Shown here piece by piece: positions 9,512 through 18,231 of a stretch of DNA of 64,000 nt; position 1 is the first letter of the stretch, and the number at the start of each line of letters is the position of its first letter. This stretch comes from Saccharicrinis sp963667815 (GTDB taxonomy: Bacteria > Bacteroidota > Bacteroidia > Bacteroidales > Marinilabiliaceae). The stretch lies in assembly GCA_963667815.1 (NCBI GenBank), contig OY764021.1; one strand, written 5' to 3'. The position numbers were made by a program, and so were the translations under genes. A model generated the notes under the pieces. It was not told the DNA's origin. It saw nothing but the letters and a program-made list of their open reading frames with translations, and made no database searches.

Positions 9512-9561
9512 AATTTTTTACCCAATAAAGTTAACGTACTATTAACGCAAATTTAAATATC

Positions 9562-10368
9562 ATGTTTGATCTATCAGGAAAAGTTGCCGTTGTAACAGGC
9601 GGTGGAGGTGTTTTAGGAGGCAGCATTGCTACCAGTTTAATTGAAGCTGGTGTAAAAGTTGCCATTCTGGATATTAGAAAAGAAAACGTAGATGCCAAAG
9701 TTGAAGAACTTAAGCAAAAAGGCGGAGAAGCTTATGGTATTGTATCCAGTGTTTTAGACATGGACGAACTAAAGTCTGCAAAAGATTTATTAATAGAAAA
9801 GTGGGGAAAAGTAGATATACTGATCAACACAGCCGGAGGTAATCTTCCTGGAGCTACTTTAACAGAAGAGCAAACTGTTTTCGACATGAAAATTGAGGAT
9901 TACCAAAAAGTAACAGACCTAAATTTAAACGGAACAGTTTTTCCAAGTTTAGTTTTTGGTGAAGTAATGGCAAACCAGGGAGAAGGAAGTATTATTACAA
10001 TCTCTTCAATGGCTACTTATTCAGCTATTACAAGAGTTTTAGGATATTCTGTAGCAAAAACAGGAATTAACATTTTTACGCAATGGATGGCTATGGAAAT
10101 GGCTACAAAGTTCAATGAAAAAGTAAGAGTAAATGCAATTGCACCAGGATTCTTTATCGGTGACCAGAATAGAAAAGTATTGATTAATCCTGATGGATCT
10201 TATACTGAACGCAGCAAAAAAGTTTTAGCACGTACTCCAATGAAACGCTTTGGAGACATAAAAGAGTTAAATGGTGCAGTTCAGTTTTTATGTTCAGATG
10301 CTGCTTCGTTCATTACTGGAGTTATTTTACCTGTTGATGGTGGATTCAGTTCTTTTAGTGGCGTTTAA
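9562..10368 (+). CDS. SDR-family D-mannonate oxidoreductase (fructuronate reductase type)
   Basis: A 268-residue short-chain dehydrogenase/reductase. The NAD(P)-binding glycine motif TGGGGVLGGSIA is at residues 13-24, NTAGG follows at about 90, and the YSVAK catalytic Tyr/Lys pair is at about 170. The C-terminal half has the insertion GDQNRKVLINPDGSYTERSKK seen in SDR-type mannonate oxidoreductases, which interconvert D-fructuronate and D-mannonate in glucuronate breakdown. The neighbouring mannonate dehydratase gene supports this role. It is not homologous to E. coli UxuB, so no symbol is given. It is cytoplasmic and probably forms an operon with the regulator and uxuA. Confidence 0.82.
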   Translation: MFDLSGKVAVVTGGGGVLGGSIATSLIEAGVKVAILDIRKENVDAKVEELKQKGGEAYGIVSSVLDMDELKSAKDLLIEKWGKVDILINTAGGNLPGATLTEEQTVFDMKIEDYQKVTDLNLNGTVFPSLVFGEVMANQGEGSIITISSMATYSAITRVLGYSVAKTGINIFTQWMAMEMATKFNEKVRVNAIAPGFFIGDQNRKVLINPDGSYTERSKKVLARTPMKRFGDIKELNGAVQFLCSDAASFITGVILPVDGGFSSFSGV

Positions 10369-10506
10369 ATAAAAAATTAAAGGTAACAAGGATAACGGTT
10401 AAAGGTTAAATGCTGTTTACATGATACTTAGTCAGTAATTACATTTATACGATTTTACCCTGTTACCCATTACCTGTACTTAAAATTAATTAAATACATC
10501 ATTATT

Positions 10507-11712
10507 ATGGCTTTAGAGAAAACCTGGCGCTGGTTTGGAGAGAAAGATCCCATTACATTGGACATGCTTGTTCAGATGGGGGTCGAAGGTGTAATCACAG
10601 CGCTGCATCACATTCCTAATGGTGAAGTTTGGTCTGTTGATGAAATCATGAAAGTAAAGAATGCCATTGAAAAACGAGGCATGCGATGGAGTGTTGTTGA
10701 AAGTCTACCAGTTAGTGAAGGCATTAAAATTTGTTCTGAAGACAGACCTCGATTAATCAAGAACTATCAGGAATCTGTTCGAAATCTTGGCGCTTGCGGT
10801 ATTGATACTATTTGCTATAATTTTATGCCGGTGCTGGATTGGGCAAGAACTAACCTTCACTACAAGCTAAATAACGGTGGAGAATCAATGTACTTTGATT
10901 TTCCAACATTTGTAGCTTTTGACGCCTATATTTTAAAACGTCCCAATGCAGAAAAAGATTACCCCCAAGAGGTAGTTGAAAAAGCTAAAGAGGTTTATGC
11001 TAAAATGACTGAAGATGAAGCTGAAGAGCTGGCTTACAACATAATAGTTGTTACTCAGGGATTTATTGATGGCGTTATTGATGGTAGTGTACCTGATCCC
11101 AAAGCACTATTTCTTGAGTTCATCAAGCGCTACGAAGGTTATGATAAGAACAAAATGCGTGAAAATTTAAAGGCATTTTTAGATGATGTAATTCCTGTAG
11201 CAGAGGAAGCTGGAGTTAATTTTGCAATACATCCTGATGATCCTCCTTTCCCTGTTTTGGGTTTACCAAGAATCATTGGTCAGAAAGAAGACTATCAATG
11301 GCTATATGAGGCAAATAAATCACCTAATAATGGAATAACCTTTTGTGCAGGTTCCTTATCTGCCCGAAAAGAAAATAACTTATTAGACATTATTGAATCA
11401 TATGGCGAACGAATTCATTTTGTTCATTTACGTAATACAAAACTTTTACCTGACGGAAGTTTTTATGAGTCCGGACATTTAGCAGGAAGTCAGAATATGG
11501 TTTCACTAATGACTGCACTGCTTAAAGAACAGAAAAAAAGAATTTCAGAAGGAAGAAAAGATGTAAAAATGCCTGTTAGGCCAGATCACGGAATTAAAAT
11601 TTTGGATGATTACAATAATGACAAATACAATCCGGGTTATCCTTTAGTGGGTAGACTAAAAGGTTTGGCAGAACTCGATGGTTTAATGGCTGGTATAGAA
11701 AGCTTTTTGTAA
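10507..11712 (+). CDS. uxuA: Mannonate dehydratase
   Basis: A 401-residue cytoplasmic enzyme converting D-mannonate to 2-keto-3-deoxy-D-gluconate in the hexuronate pathway. It has the typical N-terminus (KTWRWFGEKDPITL, MGVEGVITALHHIPNGEVW) and metal-site motifs, including NFAIHPDDPPFP, FCAGSLSARKENN, HFVHLRN and MPVRPDHG. The length matches the family. It follows the SDR gene by 138 bp and a clear terminator follows it. Glucuronate isomerase (UxaC) and the KDG kinase/aldolase are not in the window. Confidence 0.95.
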   Translation: MALEKTWRWFGEKDPITLDMLVQMGVEGVITALHHIPNGEVWSVDEIMKVKNAIEKRGMRWSVVESLPVSEGIKICSEDRPRLIKNYQESVRNLGACGIDTICYNFMPVLDWARTNLHYKLNNGGESMYFDFPTFVAFDAYILKRPNAEKDYPQEVVEKAKEVYAKMTEDEAEELAYNIIVVTQGFIDGVIDGSVPDPKALFLEFIKRYEGYDKNKMRENLKAFLDDVIPVAEEAGVNFAIHPDDPPFPVLGLPRIIGQKEDYQWLYEANKSPNNGITFCAGSLSARKENNLLDIIESYGERIHFVHLRNTKLLPDGSFYESGHLAGSQNMVSLMTALLKEQKKRISEGRKDVKMPVRPDHGIKILDDYNNDKYNPGYPLVGRLKGLAELDGLMAGIESFL

Positions 11713-11782
11713 ACGAAAAATAGAATGTAGGTGATTCCGACTACACATAGGGAAATTTTCGGAATAAGTTAACAAGGTGAGT

Positions 11783-11810
11783 AAGGCTATCCTTCATGGA
11801 TAGCCTTTTT
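11783..11810 (+). terminator. Rho-independent terminator after uxuA
   Basis: AAGGCTATCC at 11783-11792 pairs perfectly with GGATAGCCTT at 11798-11807 around a five-base loop, and the sequence then continues with Ts. It lies about 70 bp after the uxuA stop. Confidence 0.85.
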
Positions 11811-11827
11811 ATTCAGTGTTATTTTAT

Positions 11828-12931
11828 CTATTTATTTGTAGTACATTGTTCTCCTTCTTCTATTCTTTTTAAATGACAAAACAGCAACTCTCCTGTTTTT
11901 TCATCTCTTAAATGCATTCCATTTCCTTCGCAATATTTAAAATGCTCACAATTGGAACATATTCCTGTTTTTGTCCAGCTTCTATCACGATACATTTGAT
12001 ATTTGTTTAACCAAATTTCCTTAAAATTATCCTTATAAATATTGCCTTGAATAAAATTATCACGCAAACTTGGACATGCAGAAATAGAACCATCAACTAA
12101 AACAGAAGCAACATTAATACCTGCACGGCAGAAAAAGAAGTTATCTCTTACCTTTCCCTCATAATCACCAAGAAAGCCTTCACAACCATAATTCAATTTT
12201 ATCTTTCCCTCCTCTCTTACTTTAGCAATAAAATCAAATAAACCTTTAAAATCTGTAGGCCTCAACTGTAATAATTCATTATACTTAGCACGACCAATAG
12301 GAAAGACCGTAAAAATTCGCCAATCCTTTACTCCAATACTTTGCAGAAACTCATAAAATTTGGGTAGTTCATCATAATTTTTCTGATTAACACAAGTCAC
12401 TACATCGTACTTTAAGCCAGTTGTTGATCTAAGCAATTTTATAGCATTAACAGCATTTTTAAAACTTTTGCGATGATTTCTTAACCAATTATGAGCCTCT
12501 TCCAATCCATCCAGACTTATGGTAACAGCTCTTAATCCTGAATTAATTAATCCTGAAAGCATTTTTTGATCCAAACCCATTCCGTTAGAAACCACACCCC
12601 AGGGAAATCCTCTTTTATATAACTCGCGCCCTATTTCCTTAATATCTTTTCTTAGAATGGCTTCTCCTCCGGTTAAAACAATCATTGTTTTATTTGGATT
12701 TACAACAGGAGTAATATCATCGAGAGCTCTCAAAAAATCTTCTCTGGGCATATCCTGTACTTTAGCATCCTTTTTACAGTCGCTACCACAATGAATACAA
12801 TTTAAATTGCATCGTAAAGTACATTCCCAAAGAATATAATTTAATTGATGAACTCGTTTTTCGTTGGCTTTATATTTCGTATATAACTTTAAAGCTATCT
12901 TCTTCTTTAATGGAATTTTAGTTACGCTCAT
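11828..12931 (-). CDS. Radical SAM/SPASM enzyme of the rSAM/lipoprotein system
   Basis: A 367-residue radical SAM enzyme. The [4Fe-4S]/AdoMet site is CNLNCIHC (Cys41, Cys45, Cys48). The C-terminal SPASM region carries further cysteines in FFCRAG, SACPS, GICSNCEHFKYCEGNG and LLFCH, which would hold auxiliary clusters. The ATG at 12931 is preferred over the upstream in-frame start at 12985 because it overlaps the stop of the lipoprotein gene by four bases (ATGA), a typical coupling. Such enzymes modify peptides or proteins; this one belongs to the Bacteroidales type paired with a short lipoprotein (TIGR04133/TIGR04134, from memory). The substrate is unknown. Confidence 0.85.
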   Translation of the reverse strand: MSVTKIPLKKKIALKLYTKYKANEKRVHQLNYILWECTLRCNLNCIHCGSDCKKDAKVQDMPREDFLRALDDITPVVNPNKTMIVLTGGEAILRKDIKEIGRELYKRGFPWGVVSNGMGLDQKMLSGLINSGLRAVTISLDGLEEAHNWLRNHRKSFKNAVNAIKLLRSTTGLKYDVVTCVNQKNYDELPKFYEFLQSIGVKDWRIFTVFPIGRAKYNELLQLRPTDFKGLFDFIAKVREEGKIKLNYGCEGFLGDYEGKVRDNFFFCRAGINVASVLVDGSISACPSLRDNFIQGNIYKDNFKEIWLNKYQMYRDRSWTKTGICSNCEHFKYCEGNGMHLRDEKTGELLFCHLKRIEEGEQCTTNK

Positions 12932-13368
12932 TCCTTCGTTTTGAGTTTTACGTTTAATTCCTTTTCTGTATCTCCTGAATACCATGATTTTGAACTTCCT
13001 GAAAATTCAGGGTTAACAAACTCAACTGTCTGTTCTATTGAATCATACTCTCCATTCGTAGTTCCATCAACGTCTTTAAACGCTACAATAAAAGTCTGAT
13101 CCTCGGGAAATTCAACGCAAGACACTTCATAATTACCAGAAGCATCAGTATAAGCAGTATCAGTATTTAATACAACTCTAACATCTGGAATATTGTTATT
13201 TGTTACCTCATCTTTTACATTTCCACTAACAATAAAGGTAGCATAAGGAACACCATATTCCACTGGTGATTCCCCATTATCGCATGCTGTTGCAAAACCA
13301 AGTAAGGACAATAGAACCGCAAAAACGGCATTGTATCTTTTAATCAATAATAATTTAAATTGTCTCAT
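12928..13368 (-). CDS. Putative lipoprotein partner of the radical SAM enzyme
   Basis: A 146-residue protein with an N-terminal hydrophobic stretch and lipobox (LLGFATAC, Cys29). A carboxypeptidase-regulatory-like beta-sandwich follows (FIVSGNVKDEVTNNNIPDVRVVL through TDASGNYEVSC), and the C-terminus is GYS-like and charged. It overlaps the radical SAM gene by four bases, so the two are made together. The family is known only as the lipoprotein of the rSAM/lipoprotein system; whether it is the substrate of the enzyme or an accessory is not established. Apart from the lipid-anchor cysteine it keeps one more cysteine (SCVEF). It is probably envelope-anchored. Confidence 0.8.
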   Translation of the reverse strand: MRQFKLLLIKRYNAVFAVLLSLLGFATACDNGESPVEYGVPYATFIVSGNVKDEVTNNNIPDVRVVLNTDTAYTDASGNYEVSCVEFPEDQTFIVAFKDVDGTTNGEYDSIEQTVEFVNPEFSGSSKSWYSGDTEKELNVKLKTKE

Positions 13369-13643
13369 AGTTTAAATTTTAGTTTTCAAATTATACATCT
13401 ATAACTTCTTCCGTTTTTGAAGAATAATGATTTACAGGTTTGATGTAAAAAAAATAGATTAGTTGCGTAATTTTTTTTCTAAAGTAGAATTATTAATCTA
13501 TTTATTCAATTATCCCATGAATATCGATTTTAACTATATACATATAGATTCTATTGATTTGATTAATAATTTAAATTATTTCACCTTTGTTATATACAAA
13601 AAACAAATAGAAATTTAAGTATAACCTAAAAAAGCAAACTATT

Positions 13644-13799
13644 ATGAATAACTGTCCAAATTGTTGGGGGTACCAAGAGTACAACGGAGAAACAAAAGCT
13701 GTAACTGTAGAAACTATTTATATTAGAAGAATGCCAAATATGCAAACTGAAGATTATAAAAACATACAACAGCAATCTTCCACACAAAGAGAAAAATAA
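13644..13799 (+). CDS. Small 51-residue CPNC-motif protein, divergent from the rSAM pair
   Basis: A short ORF begins ATG at 13644 and ends TAA at 13797-13799. The product starts MNNCPNCWGYQEYNGE, then a middle part rich in Thr/Val, and a charged, Gln-rich C-terminus. The CxxC pair followed by a Trp-Gly-Tyr cluster could hold a metal or form a disulfide, or mark a modified peptide. A perfect 10-bp hairpin with a T run lies about 50 bp downstream on the same strand, supporting transcription. No function is recognised. It is divergent from the radical SAM/lipoprotein operon, so a link is possible but unproven. Confidence 0.55.
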   Translation: MNNCPNCWGYQEYNGETKAVTVETIYIRRMPNMQTEDYKNIQQQSSTQREK

Positions 13800-13851
13800 A
13801 AATAGAAAATGAAATTATTTTCTCAGGAATCTAAATTTAAAAATAACTGAC

Positions 13852-13886
13852 AAGAGGATGTAAATAAACAACATCCTCTTTTTTTT
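13852..13886 (+). terminator. Rho-independent terminator after the small CPNC ORF
   Basis: AAGAGGATGT at 13852-13861 and ACATCCTCTT at 13871-13880 form a perfect 10-bp stem with a nine-base loop, followed by six Ts on the plus strand. The minus strand lacks a matching T run, so it serves the plus-strand ORF rather than thiD, which ends at 13888. Confidence 0.85.
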
Positions 13887-13887
13887 G

Positions 13888-14694
13888 CTATTTCCAAAAC
13901 TTGTAAAAATGATGAACTGGTCCATGGCCATTTCCTATTTTGTAATTCACACCATTCACAATCGCTTCGTTAATATAATTTTTAGCATTAATTACTGAAT
14001 CATTTAATGATAACCCCTTAGCTAATTGTGCTGCTATGGCCGAAGAAAGCGTACAACCTGTGCCGTGAGTATTCATAGTTTCTAATCTTTGAGAGCTAAG
14101 CTTTATAACTTCATCTGATTCTGCATTATAAAATACATCAGTTAATTCATCTCCTGTCAAATGACCAGCTTTTAGCAATACAGAGACCTTTCTTCCATTT
14201 GACAAGGATTTTGCCAATTCAGGTAATTCATCTTGTTCAGAAATATTGCGACCTAACAATATTTCAGCCTCAGGAATATTAGGAGTTATTACTCTGGCAT
14301 CATATAATAATTCATTTTTTAGAGTTTCTATCGCTTCATCCTGAATTAATTTATGGCCAGAAGTTGAAACCATTACGGGATCTAAAACAACATTTTCAAC
14401 ATTAAAATCAACCAAGCACTTCTTTATTATTTGGATCACTTCCGAAGAATGCAGCATCCCAATTTTTATAGCATTTGCTCCAATATCGCTTAAAACAGCC
14501 CTAATTTGTCCATCTAATATTTTCAATGGAATTGGATGTACATCTGTTACTCCAACAGTATTTTGAACAGTAACAGCAGTGATTGCCGAAGCAGCATAAC
14601 AGCCATTAGCAGAGATGGCCTTAATGTCTGATTGAATTCCTGCGCCACCTCCGGAATCACTTCCTGCTATGGTGAGTACCGTATTATATTGCAT
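13888..14694 (-). CDS. thiD: Hydroxymethylpyrimidine/phosphomethylpyrimidine kinase
   Basis: A 268-residue ribokinase-fold enzyme that phosphorylates HMP and HMP-phosphate to HMP-pyrophosphate for thiamine synthesis. Landmarks are the N-terminal AGSDSGGGAGIQSDIK, the LDPVMVSTSG loop, LLKAGHLTGDE, and the C-terminal anion-hole motif NTHGTGCTLSSAIA. Length and start agree with the family. It is the last gene of the thiM-thiE-tenA-thiL-thiD salvage operon, 9 bp after thiL, and should be under the TPP riboswitch at the operon head. Confidence 0.95.
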   Translation of the reverse strand: MQYNTVLTIAGSDSGGGAGIQSDIKAISANGCYAASAITAVTVQNTVGVTDVHPIPLKILDGQIRAVLSDIGANAIKIGMLHSSEVIQIIKKCLVDFNVENVVLDPVMVSTSGHKLIQDEAIETLKNELLYDARVITPNIPEAEILLGRNISEQDELPELAKSLSNGRKVSVLLKAGHLTGDELTDVFYNAESDEVIKLSSQRLETMNTHGTGCTLSSAIAAQLAKGLSLNDSVINAKNYINEAIVNGVNYKIGNGHGPVHHFYKFWK

Positions 14695-14703
14695 AGTATA
14701 TTA

Positions 14704-15705
14704 TTATTTAAAATGATTAAAACCGGATGATGTCAATTGTATTTCATTTCCATTATCAACCCAATGTATTACTGGATCGCCATTTGTTATATTTCCAATT
14801 TTAATCAAGGGTTTATTAAACTGACTTTCAAATTTACGCTTAACAATATCAAAATCACTTGCAGAGATAGTCAACAAAAGCTCATAATCTTCACCACCTG
14901 AAGTTGCCATATCTAAAGCATTCCAATTATTTTGTTTGGCTACATCTTTCAATAGGTCAGATATCGGAATATCCTGAATCTCAATTTTTGCAGAAACATC
15001 TGAAGCATTTAAGATATGTTTTAAATCAGAGGCTATTCCATCCGAAATATCCATCATAGCATTAACTCCGTTTTCTTTAGCCAGAAAAATTCCTTCCTTA
15101 ATTTGAGGTTCAGGTTGGTGATGCTTATTTAATAGTTCGTCATGTGAATTATTCTCAGTAATTCCATCTAATAATAACTGTAGCCCTCCAGCAGAATCTC
15201 CCAGATTACCTGTAACACAAATTACATCTCCTACCTTTGCATCACTTCGTTTGCGAGCCTTTCCTTTTGAGCATTTTCCAATCACTACAACATTAATAGC
15301 CAAATGCTTTAATGACTTTGTTGTATCGCCACCTAATAAGGCGGTATTGTATTTTTTAGATAAATCATGATAGCCTTCCATAAACTCATCAAGATATTCC
15401 ACTTCCAAATCTTTAGGTATTGCTATGGATAAAAATGAAGCCATAGGTGTACCTCCCATTGCAGCAATATCACTTAGGTTTACAGCAAGAGATTTATAAC
15501 CCAACTGAAACGGAGAAATAGACTCGCGTAAGAAATGCACGTCTTCCATTAATAAATCAGTAGTTATAATCCAATCTTCCTTATCATTTGCTGAAATAAT
15601 AGCACAATCATCACCAATACCCATCATATCCCCATTTAATAAATCTTTAAAATGAGGTTTAAAACGCTCTATAAACCCAAACTCACCTATTTCTTTTAAC
15701 TGCAT
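14704..15705 (-). CDS. thiL: Thiamine-monophosphate kinase
   Basis: A 333-residue PurM-fold kinase making thiamine pyrophosphate from thiamine monophosphate. It has the family starts LKEIGEFGFIERF and GDDCAII, the TTDLLMEDVHFL metal/substrate motif, LSDIAAMGG, and MDISDGIASDL. The open frame extends six codons to a TTG at 15723, but the ATG at 15705 gives the standard MQLKEIGEFG start. It lies between tenA and thiD in the salvage operon and supplies the final step to active cofactor. Confidence 0.94.
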   Translation of the reverse strand: MQLKEIGEFGFIERFKPHFKDLLNGDMMGIGDDCAIISANDKEDWIITTDLLMEDVHFLRESISPFQLGYKSLAVNLSDIAAMGGTPMASFLSIAIPKDLEVEYLDEFMEGYHDLSKKYNTALLGGDTTKSLKHLAINVVVIGKCSKGKARKRSDAKVGDVICVTGNLGDSAGGLQLLLDGITENNSHDELLNKHHQPEPQIKEGIFLAKENGVNAMMDISDGIASDLKHILNASDVSAKIEIQDIPISDLLKDVAKQNNWNALDMATSGGEDYELLLTISASDFDIVKRKFESQFNKPLIKIGNITNGDPVIHWVDNGNEIQLTSSGFNHFK

Positions 15706-15807
15706 ATTTAATTTTAGAATCAAGCATCAAGAAAAGTATCAAGACACTATTACAAATGTATAATTTAGTAGTAAGTAAAATAAGCACTACTTACTGAATG
15801 CTATGAA

Positions 15808-16455
15808 CTACACTGGCCACTTTTCCATTCTGTAAGCACTATCCCAAAACATCCACTCCATTTTACATGCATATCGAAAAGCTTCTGTCATCTGATCTTG
15901 TAATGCAGAGTTTTCAGCAACTTCATTACTAATTTCAAGTGCTTTATTAACTGCTGCAGCAAACTCCTCACCACCATAGGTATCTATCCACGTTTGATAT
16001 CTGTTTTCATCTTTTGTTTGATGTTCTAATATATAATCCCCCACTTTTTGATAAATCCAAAAACAAGGTAATACAGCAGCAATCGCAACTTCAACCGGCT
16101 GACATAATAACTGTTGCGATAAAAAACCTGTATATAACATGCAACTTGGCGATGCTCCAACATCTTTGGTTTGGGGAGCATCTTTTAAATAAAAAGCATG
16201 TAAGGCTGATTCTACTGCAATGGTATCATTCGAGAATCCAAGAAAAGCTGCTCTATTATTACTATCAGAAAGACGTGTTGCTATACCTGCTAAAATTTTA
16301 CCATATTCTGAAAGATAAATGGCATCCTGTTTTAAATAGAAATAAAATTTCTCTTCTGGTAAAGTACCATCCATCAATTCATGTAAGAATGGTAATTCTA
16401 ATATTTTATCAAAAATAACTTCTGAAGTCTCCCAGGCTTTATCTGTCCAATTCAT
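15808..16455 (-). CDS. tenA: TenA-family aminopyrimidine aminohydrolase (thiaminase II)
   Basis: A 215-residue all-alpha TenA protein. The catalytic cysteine is Cys131 in AVLPCFWIYQKVGDYI, with the helices around DAIYLSEYGKIL and the C-terminal EWMFWDSAYRMEKW that complete the pocket. TenA hydrolyses degraded thiamine (formyl-aminopyrimidine products) to HMP, which ThiD then phosphorylates. Its location within the thiM-thiE-thiL-thiD operon supports thiamine salvage. The length is normal and the protein is cytoplasmic. Confidence 0.92.
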   Translation of the reverse strand: MNWTDKAWETSEVIFDKILELPFLHELMDGTLPEEKFYFYLKQDAIYLSEYGKILAGIATRLSDSNNRAAFLGFSNDTIAVESALHAFYLKDAPQTKDVGASPSCMLYTGFLSQQLLCQPVEVAIAAVLPCFWIYQKVGDYILEHQTKDENRYQTWIDTYGGEEFAAAVNKALEISNEVAENSALQDQMTEAFRYACKMEWMFWDSAYRMEKWPV

Positions 16456-16541
16456 TTATGTATCAGTTCTTATTTATTTGTACTCCGTTAAGTTTTATTC
16501 TGCTTGTTGCATATTATACAACAAAATCAACTATAGACTTA

Positions 16542-17168
16542 CTATTTGGAACTTTCAATCAATGGGTGGAATGCAGCTGCTGCTTCTCTTGGATTATCGG
16601 CGGAACAAATTGCTGAAACAACAGCAACTCCATCAGCTCCGGCTTTAGATATATCCATCACATTTGAGGTATTAATTCCCCCTATAGCAACAGCCGGATG
16701 TTTGGATATCTCCATCACTTTCTTCACCCCATCAATGCCGAATGGCTTAAATGTATCTGTTTTTGTTGGAGTACTAAATACTGGTGAAATACCAATATAA
16801 TCTACATCGAGCAGATTAGCTGCTTCAACTTGTTCCATATTTTCAACCGATAAACCTATAATTTTATCCTTCCCTAATAATTTACGAGCAAGAGTATAAG
16901 GCATATCTGATTGACCAATATGAACACCATCAACATCCGCAGCCAATGCTACATCTATTCTATCATTTATAATTAACGGAATATTATACGGTTTTAACTT
17001 GTCTTTTAATCTGCATGCTAAATCAACAAATTCTCTGGTACTACAATCTTTTTCCCTTAGCTGAACCATTGTAACACCACCTTTGGCAGCTTCCTCCACA
17101 ATCCAGGCAATATCTCTTCCCAATGACAATGGTCTGTCAGTAACAAGATATAACTTTAAGTCAAACAT
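16542..17168 (-). CDS. thiE: Thiamine-phosphate synthase
   Basis: A 208-residue TIM-barrel enzyme joining HMP-pyrophosphate with hydroxyethylthiazole phosphate to form thiamine monophosphate. Visible motifs are MVQLREKDCSTREF, PLIINDRIDVALAADVDGVHIGQSD, GLSVEN, DYIGISPVFSTPTK and AVAIGGIN. It starts 27 bp after thiM. ThiE receives the thiazole phosphate from ThiM and the pyrimidine from TenA/ThiD, so the operon covers both halves of salvage. Confidence 0.95.
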   Translation of the reverse strand: MFDLKLYLVTDRPLSLGRDIAWIVEEAAKGGVTMVQLREKDCSTREFVDLACRLKDKLKPYNIPLIINDRIDVALAADVDGVHIGQSDMPYTLARKLLGKDKIIGLSVENMEQVEAANLLDVDYIGISPVFSTPTKTDTFKPFGIDGVKKVMEISKHPAVAIGGINTSNVMDISKAGADGVAVVSAICSADNPREAAAAFHPLIESSK

Positions 17169-17195
17169 ACTTCTTTGTTAATAATCAAGTCTCAA

Positions 17196-18005
17196 TTATT
17201 CTTCTACTATCTGAAAAGCTGCAAATTGGTTCAATGTATATGCATCAAAATTATACAAAGCATCAATAAAGTTTAATTGCATCGTACCTGGACCATTTGA
17301 ATCTGCGGAAGCTTTTTCTCCAGCAATACCCATAGTTGCCATAGCTGATACTGAAGCTCTGATATAATCTGTATCAATTGCAGCAAATGCAGCAACTATA
17401 GCTGTAGCAGTACATCCCATACCAGTAACCAGTGGCATCATTTTAGAGCCGTTTTTAACTTTATAAGTTGTTTTTCCATCTGTTATATAATCCTCTTCAC
17501 CACTAATAATTACCACGGCGTTAGTTTCTTTAGCTAAAAGCTTTGCAGAATGAAGCGCTGCATTCGAAGATGTTGTACTATCAACACCCTTGGTTTTAAC
17601 ATTATCATTTGCCAAAGCCATTATTTCTGATGCATTACCTCTTATAATTGTAGGTTTACATTCTGATATTATTGTGGCTGCAACCTTATTACGATAAGGA
17701 GTTGCTCCTACTCCAACAGGATCAAAAACTACAGGAATCCCTTTTTTTTGAGCTGCTTTACTCGCCAATATCATAGCTTCAACCCATTGTGGACTAAGCG
17801 TTCCCATATTTATTACTAAAGCAGAAGCAATTTTTACCATATCTTCAACCTCTTCAATAGCATGTGCCATAACAGGTGAAGCTCCAATAGCTAATAAGGC
17901 ATTAGCTGTATTATTCATCACTACATAATTGGTAATATTATGCACTAAAGGTGATTTTTCACGAAGCGTATTCAGATTAATTTTCAACTGATCTCTATCT
18001 ATCAT
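17196..18005 (-). CDS. thiM: Hydroxyethylthiazole kinase
   Basis: A 269-residue ribokinase-like enzyme that phosphorylates salvaged 4-methyl-5-(2-hydroxyethyl)thiazole. The signature start SPLVHNITNYVVMNNTANAL, the FDPVGVGATPYR loop, and the C-terminal TGMGCTATAIVAAFAA with its catalytic cysteine are all present. It is the first gene of the operon, 62 bp below the TPP riboswitch, so its expression should fall when TPP is plentiful. No thiC, thiG, thiH or thiS gene is present in the window. Confidence 0.95.
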   Translation of the reverse strand: MIDRDQLKINLNTLREKSPLVHNITNYVVMNNTANALLAIGASPVMAHAIEEVEDMVKIASALVINMGTLSPQWVEAMILASKAAQKKGIPVVFDPVGVGATPYRNKVAATIISECKPTIIRGNASEIMALANDNVKTKGVDSTTSSNAALHSAKLLAKETNAVVIISGEEDYITDGKTTYKVKNGSKMMPLVTGMGCTATAIVAAFAAIDTDYIRASVSAMATMGIAGEKASADSNGPGTMQLNFIDALYNFDAYTLNQFAAFQIVEE

Positions 18006-18067
18006 TTTATTGAATTTAATGTTATAAAAGAAGTAATGAGGGTTGTTGAAATTATTGAAGCTATGAC

Positions 18068-18145
18068 TAGTTTCCTACGACGGCATTACCCGCTTCAGGT
18101 TCATAGGGTTTGATCTCAGCACTAATAACATTGGCACCCCCACTA
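18068..18145 (-). ncRNA. TPP riboswitch (THI element)
   Basis: The minus strand carries the conserved TPP aptamer: GGGGGTGCC, then GCTGAGA, AACCC, GAACCTGA, GGGTAATGCCG and GTAGGAA, in the right order. The closing P1 stem can be read as TAGT at 18142-18145 with ACTA at 18068-18071. No strong terminator is visible between the aptamer and thiM, so control may act on translation initiation; that is inference. Confidence 0.95.
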
Positions 18146-18231
18146 TCAATTTAACAAAAGTAATGAGTAATTTTTAAAATAAGAATAACTCAGCCTATTT
18201 AATGTTGGATATAACATAATTACTCCATCAT

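Noticed and set aside
12932..12985. Longer radical SAM N-terminus starting at 12985
   Set aside because: It would overlap the lipoprotein gene by 58 bp; the ATG at 12931 gives a standard four-base ATGA overlap.
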